The notes under the pieces: model-generated
The model's database searches: none
Seen by the model: the letters and a program-made list of their open reading frames with translations, nothing else
What the model was told of the DNA's origin: nothing
Assembly: GCA_021463195.1 (NCBI GenBank)
Contig: JAJTXZ010000031.1
Span: forward strand, 1 to 48,321
Direction of reading: 5' to 3'
Source: Anaerolineae bacterium
GTDB lineage: Bacteria > Chloroflexota > Anaerolineae > UBA4142 > SHND01
Length of the DNA: 48,321 nt
Shown: piece after piece, positions 40,653 through 47,646 of the stretch
Layout: every line of letters starts with the position of its first letter
How positions within the stretch are numbered: position 1 is the stretch's first letter
Position numbers and translations under genes: made by a program

Positions 40653-41449
40653 GCTTCCGACTGCTCCAACGCGTCAAATTCTTCCGACGGACAACATTCG
40701 TCCACCATCATTTTCGCTTCGCCAAACATGGCGCGCGCGCCGAATGCGCGCAACAGATTTTCGGTGGTCAACGCGATGGCTGGTTCGGCATACGCCACTA
40801 TGCGCCGATTGAGCAGCAGCACGCGATCAAAATGCGCCGCCGCCAAATTCAAATCATGCGTTGAAACAATCAGCGTGACGCGCTGCGTTTTGAGTTTATC
40901 CAAGAGCGCGAGGGTCGCTTCTTGCGTTGTGATGTCTACGCCTGTAAACGGTTCGTCCATCAATAAAATGTGCGGTTCTTGCGCCAACGCGCGCGCCAAA
41001 AATACGCGCTGCTGTTGCCCGCCTGAAAGTTCGTCAATCGAACGTTCGGCCAGCGCGGCAATGTCCATCTGTTCCAGACAACGTTTTACGATTTCATGGT
41101 CGCGTTTGCTCGGACGCCTGAGCCAGCCGAGCGCGCCGTAACGCCCCATCATCACCACGTCTTGCGCGTTCACCGGAAAACGCCAGTCCACCTGTTCGCG
41201 CTGCGGCACGTACGCGACGCATTCCTGATGCGCGCCGAATGGCACATCGTGAATCAAAATTTCGCCCGTTTGCGTTGGCAGCAAACCAACCAACGCTTTG
41301 AATAAAGTAGACTTGCCCGCGCCATTGGGCCCGACGACGGCGACACGCAATCCTTCGGTTACGGCAAAGGTCACGTCCGCCAAGGCGGGCGGCGCGCGCC
41401 GATTATATCTTACCGTAAGGTGGTTGACTTGCAGATGGGCGGGTGTCAT
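40649..41449 (-). CDS. znuC: Zn/Mn ABC transporter ATPase (ZnuC-like)
   Basis: 266 aa. Walker A GPNGAGKST, Q-loop AYVPQREQVDWRFPVNAQDV (the WRFPV stretch is typical of metal ABC-3 systems), signature LSGGQQQRVFLARAL, Walker B ILLMDEPFTGVD and switch His in VSTHDLNLA. It lies 65 bases after znuA, with no clear ribosome site, and overlaps the permease start. A pathway partner for znuA and znuB. Confidence 0.92.
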   Translation of the reverse strand: MTPAHLQVNHLTVRYNRRAPPALADVTFAVTEGLRVAVVGPNGAGKSTLFKALVGLLPTQTGEILIHDVPFGAHQECVAYVPQREQVDWRFPVNAQDVVMMGRYGALGWLRRPSKRDHEIVKRCLEQMDIAALAERSIDELSGGQQQRVFLARALAQEPHILLMDEPFTGVDITTQEATLALLDKLKTQRVTLIVSTHDLNLAAAHFDRVLLLNRRIVAYAEPAIALTTENLLRAFGARAMFGEAKMMVDECCPSEEFDALEQSEA

Positions 41450-41514
41450 GAACAGAGCTGATATTCGCCGAGCGGCTGATTTTGGATAGATTTCTATTTG
41501 CGATTCGCGCTGCG

Positions 41515-42441
41515 TTATGCGTCATGCAACGCTTGAACAATCAAGCGCGTGTCGTATTCGAGCATTTGCAGATACGTTGGCGCGGGCCCCTGCGCGTCAC
41601 TGAGCGAATGCGTATAGAGTCCGGTCACAAGTTTGACGCCGGTGTCGCGCGCGATTTGTTCCGCCAGTTTAGGATTCGCGCCCTGTTCAAGAAAAATCGC
41701 TTTAACTTGGGTCGCGCGAATTTGGTCAATCAAGGCGGCGGTTTGCCGCGCGCTGGTCGCATCGGCGGCGCTGAAACTTGGCGTGAGCATGCCGACGATT
41801 TCAAAACCATAACGGTCGGCGTAATAACCGAGCGTATCGTGGTCGGTCACCAATTTGCGTTTTTCCGGCGGCAGCGCGCTGACGATTTGTTGGATTTTTT
41901 CATCGAGCGCGCGCAATTTTGAAATATACGCGCTGGCGTTCGCTTGATACGTTGCCGCGCCCTCCGGGTCGGCTTGGGTCAAGCCGTCGCGGATATTTTC
42001 GACGTATTTTACTGCGCGCGTCGGGTCGAGCCAAAAGTGCGGATCAATCGAATTGTTTGCGTCGCGCGGTTCGCCGAATTTTAGCGCGCGGCTGGTCAAG
42101 CCATGGCTCGCTTCGATGATGGTCGCGTGACTGCCGGCGTTGCGCAATAGTTTGGCGAGAAATTCTTCCAAGCCCGCGCCATTCACAATCAGCACAGCGC
42201 TGTCGGCGATTTTTTTTACGTCTTGCGGCGTCGGTTCGAATGTGTGCGGATCGCTACCCAACGCCAACAGCGTCTCGACGCGCACGCGCTTGCCCGCGAC
42301 ATTCTGCGCGATATCCGCAAGAAAGCTTTCGACGGCGACGACGCGTAAACTCGATGTTGGGGGCGTGACGGATAGAGTGGGCGCGCAAGCGGCGGCAAAG
42401 ACGAGCAAGCCAAGCGCTGCCCATAACAGTTTATATCGCAT
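41515..42441 (-). CDS. znuA: Zinc-type ABC substrate-binding lipoprotein (ZnuA/TroA-like)
   Basis: 308 aa, cluster A-I metal-binding protein. The lipobox Cys is near residue 19 (FAAAC). The predicted metal ligands are His66 in SDPHTFEP, His135 in DPHFWLD, His201 in TDHDTLGYY and Asp282 in SLSDAQGPAP. Three His plus Asp is the zinc (TroA/ZnuA) pattern; manganese proteins usually have Glu at the third place. The long His-rich loop of E. coli ZnuA is missing. The start overlaps the end of the amylase gene by 11 bases, so it is likely read from the same transcript or from a promoter inside that gene. Confidence 0.9.
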   Translation of the reverse strand: MRYKLLWAALGLLVFAAACAPTLSVTPPTSSLRVVAVESFLADIAQNVAGKRVRVETLLALGSDPHTFEPTPQDVKKIADSAVLIVNGAGLEEFLAKLLRNAGSHATIIEASHGLTSRALKFGEPRDANNSIDPHFWLDPTRAVKYVENIRDGLTQADPEGAATYQANASAYISKLRALDEKIQQIVSALPPEKRKLVTDHDTLGYYADRYGFEIVGMLTPSFSAADATSARQTAALIDQIRATQVKAIFLEQGANPKLAEQIARDTGVKLVTGLYTHSLSDAQGPAPTYLQMLEYDTRLIVQALHDA

Positions 42442-43888
42442 TGCTCCAAACCGCGCCTGTCCGCGCGGGGACATGAATGGAAATGTGTCCGCGCGTAACG
42501 AGCTGGCTGTCTCCGTGCCATTCATTGACGACGCGCGCGCCTTCGGGCAGAATGGCGCCGATATTTAAATCCAACCCGAGCGGCGCGTTATCGGCGTTGA
42601 GCGCGACCAGGATGGTTTCGTCCTGCCATTGACGCGCGAAAATGTACGCCGCGCCGCGCGCGTACAGGCGCGTGTATTGACCGGGACGGCGCAGCGCGCG
42701 ATATTTTTTGCGCAGCGCGATGAATTTTTGCGCGGTCTCGAATAAATCGGAATCCCATTTGTCTTGCGCCCATTCCATCCCGCGTCGGCAATCGGGATCG
42801 CGCCCGCCAGTCATGCCGATTTCGTCGCCGTAATAAATCGTCGGCGCGCCGGGGTAGGTGAACATGGCGAGCCACGCGAGTTTTAGCGCGTTCGTGTCGC
42901 CTTGCGCAATCGAAAGAAAGCGCGCCGTGTCGTGGCTGTCGAGCAGATTCATTTGCGCGTAGGTGATGGCGGCAGGATACCAAGATTGGGTTTGTTCGAG
43001 CATGTCGGCGAACGCGGCGGCGTCGGCATTGACAATTTGACCATAGCTGTCGCTCACTAAATCGTTGGCGGCGTGTTTTTTGCCGACGCAAAAAGAGAGC
43101 GCGGCGCGCGTGAATTGATAATTCATCACCGCGTCGAATTGGTCGCCTTGCAGCCAGCGATCGGCGCGATGCCAAATTTCGCCGACGATGTACGCGTCGG
43201 GATTTTTGGCTTTGACGCGCGCGCGAAATTCTTGCCAAAATGAATCGTCGTCAATTTCTTCCGGCACATCAAGCCGCCAGCCGTCAATGCCCTGCGCGAT
43301 CCAATATTCGCCGACGCGCATCAGATATTCGCGCACTTGGGGATTGTAGGTATTGAGTTTCGGCAGCGCTTTGAGATTCCACCACGCGGCATAACCCTGT
43401 TGCCCATCGTCGTACGCGTGCAATGGAAATTTGGTAAAGGTGAACCAATCGAGATACGGCGAGTCTTTGCCGTTTTCGAGCGCGTGATTGAAATAATAAA
43501 AACCGCGCGAGGCGTGATTGAATACGCCATCCAAGACGACGCGAATGCCGCGCGCGTGCGCCGTCGCTAACAAAGTTTTGAACGCGTCATCGCCGCCGAG
43601 AATCGGGTCCACATGAAAATAATCGTGCGTGTGATAGCGATGATTCGCGGCGGATTGAAAGATGGGACAAAAATAAATCGCGTTGACGCCGAGCGCGTCA
43701 AGATGGTCGAGCTGTTCGACGACGCCGAGTAAATCGCCGCCTTTGAAACCGTGCGCTGTCGGCGGCGAACTCCAGGTTTCGAGATGATGCGGTTTTTGCG
43801 CTTGCAGCGCGGCGCTTGTGGCAAAGCGGTCGGGAAAGATTTGATAAAAGATGGCGTCTTGAACCCAAGCGGGCGTGGTGACAGACAT
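42431..43888 (-). CDS. GH13 alpha-amylase family enzyme (neopullulanase/cyclomaltodextrinase-like)
   Basis: 485-aa TIM-barrel glycoside hydrolase without signal peptide, so acting on imported maltodextrins. The four family regions are seen: DGVFNHASRGF, GWRLDVPEEI (nucleophile Asp207), VGEIWH (acid/base Glu237) and LLDSHDTARF (Asp320). The opening DAIFYQIFPDRF and HRYHTHDYFHVDP are typical of the GH13_20 neopullulanase-like group, although its N-terminal carbohydrate-binding domain is missing. ATG 43888 is used. A maltose-type binding protein starts at 47647, which suits a maltodextrin pathway. Confidence 0.9.
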   Translation of the reverse strand: MSVTTPAWVQDAIFYQIFPDRFATSAALQAQKPHHLETWSSPPTAHGFKGGDLLGVVEQLDHLDALGVNAIYFCPIFQSAANHRYHTHDYFHVDPILGGDDAFKTLLATAHARGIRVVLDGVFNHASRGFYYFNHALENGKDSPYLDWFTFTKFPLHAYDDGQQGYAAWWNLKALPKLNTYNPQVREYLMRVGEYWIAQGIDGWRLDVPEEIDDDSFWQEFRARVKAKNPDAYIVGEIWHRADRWLQGDQFDAVMNYQFTRAALSFCVGKKHAANDLVSDSYGQIVNADAAAFADMLEQTQSWYPAAITYAQMNLLDSHDTARFLSIAQGDTNALKLAWLAMFTYPGAPTIYYGDEIGMTGGRDPDCRRGMEWAQDKWDSDLFETAQKFIALRKKYRALRRPGQYTRLYARGAAYIFARQWQDETILVALNADNAPLGLDLNIGAILPEGARVVNEWHGDSQLVTRGHISIHVPARTGAVWSNAI

Positions 43889-43895
43889 TGTAATG

Positions 43896-43983
43896 AAGTG
43901 AGATAGCGCGATAGTGACATAGTGCGATAGTTGAGCGGCGAACACTCATGAGCGCACTATCGCACGAATGCGCTATTGCGCTA
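43896..43983. repeat. GCGATAGTG-type repeat gap with hairpin
   Basis: The gap between the VOC and amylase genes consists of GATAGTG/CACTATC words on both strands. GTGCGATAGT (43922-43931) pairs perfectly with ACTATCGCAC (43956-43965). It shares the words GCGCGATAGTGA and GTGAGATAG with the gap at 13973-14063. The VOC stop codon lies in it. Confidence 0.6.
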
Positions 43984-44341
43984 GCGGTTCAATAAATTCG
44001 ATTCGGTTGCCGAACGGGTCGCGCGCGTAAAAACGGTTGTAGCCGATGAACAAATCATCGTCTTGGGTCGCGTAACCTGCCGCGTTCAATTTTTCGCGCA
44101 GCGCGTTGAGATTGATGGCGGCGAACGCGGGATGCGCTTTTTGGGGCGCGACAAAATCTTGCTCTATGCCGATATGCAGTTGCTGCCCATTCCCCAATTC
44201 AAACCACACCCCACCGCGTTTTTTCAATTCGGGCGGCTTGGCTATTTCGCGCAGCCCCAATAATTCGCCGTAAAATTTTCGCGCGGCATCCTCGCAAGCG
44301 CGCGGCGCGGCGATTTGGACGTGGTGAATGTTGGCAAGCAT
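43973..44341 (-). CDS. VOC family protein (glyoxalase-like fold)
   Basis: 122 aa, vicinal-oxygen-chelate fold with two beta-alpha-beta-beta-beta modules. HHVQIAAPRACEDAARKFY starts the first and FIGYNRFYARDPFGNRIEFI ends the second, with metal-ligand candidates His7, His57 in LHIGIE and Glu116. One glyoxalase-type domain of this length normally dimerises. It may be a lyase, dioxygenase or binding protein; the substrate is unknown. The NACHT-HEAT gene ends six bases upstream. Confidence 0.85.
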   Translation of the reverse strand: MLANIHHVQIAAPRACEDAARKFYGELLGLREIAKPPELKKRGGVWFELGNGQQLHIGIEQDFVAPQKAHPAFAAINLNALREKLNAAGYATQDDDLFIGYNRFYARDPFGNRIEFIEPLAQ

Positions 44342-44347
44342 TTGCGA

Positions 44348-46108
44348 TTACTGTCCCTGCATATTTTTCAACACTTGCGCCGCCGCGGCGCGCGCAGGTT
44401 CGCGTTTGTCTGTGGCGACGATGGATTCGAGCGGTTTGATAGCAAAGGGGCTGCGAATTTTTTCGAGCGCGCGAACGGCTTCGGTTTGCAGTTCGCCTTC
44501 GTTGACTTGCATATCCACGAGCAGCGCGGGCGCCGCCTTGTCTGTGCCAAATTCGCCTAGCGCGCGCGCCGCCGCGATTTTTAATTGAGTGTCATTCGAG
44601 GAAGCGCGCGGGTCGCCGCGCAGTGCCACCAAAAGCGGTTCGATGACGCGTTCGCTGCGCGACTGTCCGAGCGATGCAATCACCTGCATTCGCACTTCTG
44701 CGCTTGGGTCGCGCAGCTGCGGCAAGAGATATTCGAGCGCGCGGTCGGTGTGGAGTTGGCCGAGAATCTGGGCGGCGCGCAAACGGATTTCGGCGTTCTT
44801 GTCGCGCAATTTCGCGGCAAAGAAATCGCTCGCCTGATTGTTACGCAATTCGCCTAGCGCGTGAATGGCGCGCGTGTCGTGGTCGTCCCAAGCGCGCGCG
44901 ACCAATGCTTTGACAGTTTGTTCGAGCAGCGCGGGCGGCGGTTCGAGCGCGGCGGCGAGCGCGGCGGCGCCAAGATATAAATCGTTTTGTTCCGACGCGA
45001 TGGTCGCGATCTGTTCTGCGCCGCCCAGTCCCGCGTAAAACAGGATGACATCGCGCCACGCGGGATTGGCGAATTCTTGTCGCAAGAGCTCGGATTCGGG
45101 ATTGAGCCGCAGCGCGCGCGCGGCAAGAAAAGCTTGGAGCAGCGCGTGTTTGAACGCGACGCTGCCGTCCGCGCGTTGGACGAGAAAAGCAGAGCCGCGC
45201 GCCAAATGCTCTGCTTGCGCCGCTTGTCCGCGTTTGGTCGCGAGCGCGATGCCTTCGACGGCGCGCGCGGCGAGAGCGGGGTCGCGCTCGCGCGCTAGTT
45301 TTGCGTTGACGTACGCGTCGAACAGAGCGGCGCGGCGCGCGGGCAGCGCCGCGATGATGTTGCGCTGTGGCACATCAAAGGGTGTGGCGGCGCTGCTGCC
45401 GGCGACGGGCAGAGCGATTTTGTTTGCGGTTTCCTTTTGCGGCGCGCGCGCGGCGGGGTCATAGACCTGCATCAATAAAAATAGATTCAATGGATTGGTG
45501 GCGAGTTCGCGCGTGCCAGCGTTGGATTGCGCCGAGACGAAAAAATCTTGCGCGGCGCGATTGAGTTTCGAACCGTGCGCGCTGTGCGTCGGCAGCGGAA
45601 TCCACGCTTCGGCAAAGGAAATGATTTCGCGTTCGTTAAAGGGCAAGAGCTCGAGGACGACGAAATCGGCGGGCGCGAATTGGGCGTCGGGCGCGGCGAC
45701 AGCGAATTTGGCGGCGGGATATTTTTGCATGAGCGCGGCGAGCTGCGCGCTGTGCGCGGCGTTGGTCGCGTCGTCGAACAGAATCCAGCCGTCATTGCGC
45801 AAAGAGTCGGACGCGTTTTGCGGCGCGTCGGCGAATGATTGAAGCGTGGCGCCATGTCCCGCGCGCGCGGCAATGAATTGGAGCGCGGAGGATTTGCCGC
45901 CACCGGACGCGCCGATGAGCCAGAGGCGCGAATGCGCGTGCGCGGCGTTATCGAGATGAGTGATTTCGCCGGTAGCGATGACGCGGACGCGCGGGATGAT
46001 ATAGAGCGCGGCGGAATCATAGCCGCTTTTGAGCGCGGGGAGCATGTTCAAGGCGACGATGGGCGCATTGGGGCGCGAGCCATTTTTTTTGCGCGGAAAT
46101 AGATTCAA
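44348..46108 (-). CDS. NACHT-like STAND NTPase with C-terminal HEAT repeats
   Basis: 586 aa from a TTG at 46108. Walker A is GASGGGKS (66-73), Walker B WILFDDAT (about 108-115), followed by LELLPFNEREIISFAEAWI and NPLNLFLLMQVY, which are the NACHT landmarks after the P-loop. The C-terminal part (about 400-586) holds five or six HEAT/PBS-type repeats such as EIRLRAAQILGQL and EVRMQVIASLGQS. There is no N-terminal effector domain beyond 60 residues, so this is a sensor/switch NTPase without a visible output. The start is TTG with AGGA ten bases upstream and a good promoter at 46174-46202; no ATG fits. Confidence 0.8.
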   Translation of the reverse strand: MNLFPRKKNGSRPNAPIVALNMLPALKSGYDSAALYIIPRVRVIATGEITHLDNAAHAHSRLWLIGASGGGKSSALQFIAARAGHGATLQSFADAPQNASDSLRNDGWILFDDATNAAHSAQLAALMQKYPAAKFAVAAPDAQFAPADFVVLELLPFNEREIISFAEAWIPLPTHSAHGSKLNRAAQDFFVSAQSNAGTRELATNPLNLFLLMQVYDPAARAPQKETANKIALPVAGSSAATPFDVPQRNIIAALPARRAALFDAYVNAKLARERDPALAARAVEGIALATKRGQAAQAEHLARGSAFLVQRADGSVAFKHALLQAFLAARALRLNPESELLRQEFANPAWRDVILFYAGLGGAEQIATIASEQNDLYLGAAALAAALEPPPALLEQTVKALVARAWDDHDTRAIHALGELRNNQASDFFAAKLRDKNAEIRLRAAQILGQLHTDRALEYLLPQLRDPSAEVRMQVIASLGQSRSERVIEPLLVALRGDPRASSNDTQLKIAAARALGEFGTDKAAPALLVDMQVNEGELQTEAVRALEKIRSPFAIKPLESIVATDKREPARAAAAQVLKNMQGQ

Positions 46109-46173
46109 GACAATTTTTCCTGAGTGAAAATACGATTTTTGCGCGCGTGTGATATGAAATGAGCGCGAAATTG

Positions 46174-46202
46174 ATTGTACACGAGGATAGAGGTTTGCCC
46201 AA
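46174..46202 (-). promoter_or_regulatory. Promoter of the NACHT-HEAT unit
   Basis: On the minus strand TTGGGC (46202-46197), a 17-base spacer and TACAAT (46179-46174) precede the TTG start at 46108 by about 65 bases. It could drive the NACHT, VOC, amylase and znuACB run. Confidence 0.5.
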
Positions 46203-46459
46203 AAAGCCCTGCGCGCTAAATTTTGATAATGATGCGAGTCTGTGGTCAAGTATTTTTGAAAACTCGGACGCCAAGCTGCCTAGCCAGAGTGTGCGTCAAA
46301 GTTTTGGGTGACACGGCGAGCGATTAGAAATCGCGCCAACACGAACGCAAAGTGCGCCGCCGCACACTGAATTCCCAACCTGCGGAGGCGGGTTTCGCGT
46401 TTTTATAGGGGTGAATTGATTCGTCCAAAAATATGACGCACCCGCCTAGCCAAATTGTT
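46203..46459. other. Intergenic stretch between NACHT-HEAT gene and ssb
   Basis: These 257 bases lie between divergent promoters. They contain a possible hairpin AACCTGC...GCGGGTT near 46377-46396 followed by a short T run, but no ORF, repeat or RNA that I recognise. Confidence 0.35.
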
Positions 46460-46489
46460 TTGACGCGCGCGTGTGTCGCGTGTTATAAT
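46460..46489 (+). promoter_or_regulatory. Promoter of ssb
   Basis: TTGACG (46460-46465), an 18-base spacer and TATAAT (46484-46489) with the extending TG at 46481-46482. It predicts a leader of about 52 bases to the ssb ATG, which carries AGGAGG. Confidence 0.8.
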
Positions 46490-46548
46490 CGAGACAGTTC
46501 TTTATACCCAATCGAGCTGCGGCGACAAAGCGCCGCGAGGAGGCATGC

Positions 46549-46989
46549 ATGTATCAGAGACTGGTTCTCGTTGGGAACTTGGGGCGCGACCCCGAGATGC
46601 GCTATACCCCCAACGGCACTGCCGTGACCACGTTTCCTGTCGCCACAAGTCGGCGTTGGACGGATGCGTCTGGCACGTTAAAAGAAGAAACCGCGTGGTT
46701 CCGTGTTTCGGTGTTTGGCAAGCAAGCTGAAACGTGCAATCAATATCTTGCCAAGGGGCGCAAAGTATTGGTTGAAGGTGAATTGGCGGTGGATGAAAAA
46801 ACCGGGGGGCCGCGCGTGTATACGCGCAAGGATGGCACAGCTGGAGCTTCATTTGAAGTGCGCGGCTCTACCGTTCGTTTTCTCACTTCGAAAAGCGAAG
46901 CGGAGAGCGGCGGCTCTGGCGGCGCAAGCGGCGTGACTCCAATTTCGTCGGACGCGAATCCGATGGGGGAAGAGGATTTGCCGTTCTAG
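46549..46989 (+). CDS. ssb: Single-stranded DNA-binding protein
   Basis: 146 aa. The OB-fold is at residues 1-112 (YQRLVLVGNLGRDPEMRYTPNG, split by the usual beta hairpins, then ETAWFRVSVFGKQAETCNQY and KGRKVLVEGEL). A short Gly/Ser linker leads to the acidic tip EEDLPF, the docking peptide for replication and repair proteins. AGGAGG lies six bases upstream of the ATG. It stands alone and not in the usual rpsF-ssb-rpsR cluster, so it may be a second ssb copy; that cannot be decided here. Confidence 0.95.
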   Translation: MYQRLVLVGNLGRDPEMRYTPNGTAVTTFPVATSRRWTDASGTLKEETAWFRVSVFGKQAETCNQYLAKGRKVLVEGELAVDEKTGGPRVYTRKDGTAGASFEVRGSTVRFLTSKSEAESGGSGGASGVTPISSDANPMGEEDLPF

Positions 46990-46995
46990 CGCGAA

Positions 46996-47074
46996 TTCCG
47001 GTTTGATCTAGTCTAAAAGACCCTTTGGGTTTCCGAAAACCCAAAGGGTCTGTCCTCTAAATCAAATCGGAAAC
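46996..47074. repeat. 79-bp palindromic repeat downstream of ssb
   Basis: The ends are inverted: TTCCGGTTTGATCTAG (46996-47011) against CTAAATCAAATCGGAA (47057-47072), with two differences. Inside, AGACCCTTTGGGTTT (47019-47033) pairs with AAACCC-AAAGGGTCT up to 47052. 42 bases match 34941-34982 at 38 positions. It lies seven bases after the ssb stop and may also end its transcript. No flanking duplication was found. Confidence 0.7.
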
Positions 47075-47219
47075 TGGTCTAGCATCGCTGCGCGGTCTAG
47101 CGCTCGAACAACATGAAATCGCATAGTCCGCATTCTCAAATACGGCGTTATCAAGTGGAGTTCATTTGCGAACGCCTTTTTACGCAGGCGACCTCGCAAT
47201 TTCACCAAGTTACAGTACT

Positions 47220-47313
47220 CTGGTGATTACCCACATCTCGAAAACGCAGCGGATTTCCAGACCCTAAGGGTTTTCGAAAACCCTTAGGGTCTGGAAATCC
47301 GGGCAATCACCAG
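47220..47313. mobile_element. 94-bp MITE-like palindromic element, copy B
   Basis: It starts CTGGTGATT and ends AATCACCAG, perfect 9-bp terminal inverted repeats. ACAGTACT flanks both ends exactly (47212-47219 and 47314-47321). The core 47250-47301 is a perfect 52-bp palindrome. Aligned in reverse to copy A (20817-20910) it differs at 12 of 94 positions with no gap. Six of those differences form three compensating base pairs in the palindrome. Confidence 0.88.
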
Positions 47314-47321
47314 ACAGTACT

Positions 47322-47646
47322 AGAGCGATTGCGACAAGATATCCGCGACGCGCCAATGCGGATATCTCGAATAATGGATTGTGTTAAAATATGGCATCGG
47401 CGCTTTGACGCAAGGATTGCGGTTTCATCCAGCGCGACGCTTTTGGGCGCGTGATAGATACGCTTGTTTCCTGTCCTCTCTGTACGTGGCAACGTGGCAG
47501 GCACAGGCGTTTTTTTTAATGGATTGTGAACCGTAAGGAGGTGAACGTTCTAGAAATATTCGTGTAACCATTTTCGGCGGTTTGCATCCATATAGCAAAG
47601 CGCGTTTCGTAAATAAAAATTTAGATTCTTCTGGAGGAGAAGAACG
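47322..47646 (+). other. Long leader of the sugar-binding protein gene
   Basis: A possible -10 TGTTAAAAT (47382-47390) would give a leader of about 250 bases. It contains CCTGTCC...GGCACAGG followed by CG and eight T residues (47470-47518), which looks like an attenuator. Next comes a five-codon frame ATG 47519 to TAA 47536, and then AAGGAGGTGA (47534-47543), a perfect ribosome site with no good start codon behind it. The gene's own GGAGGAG is at 47632-47638. No known riboswitch is recognised. Confidence 0.45.

Noticed and set aside
44348-46249. Defence island around the NACHT-HEAT gene
   Set aside because: Neighbours are VOC, amylase, zinc transport and ssb; no nuclease, methylase or integrase accompanies it.
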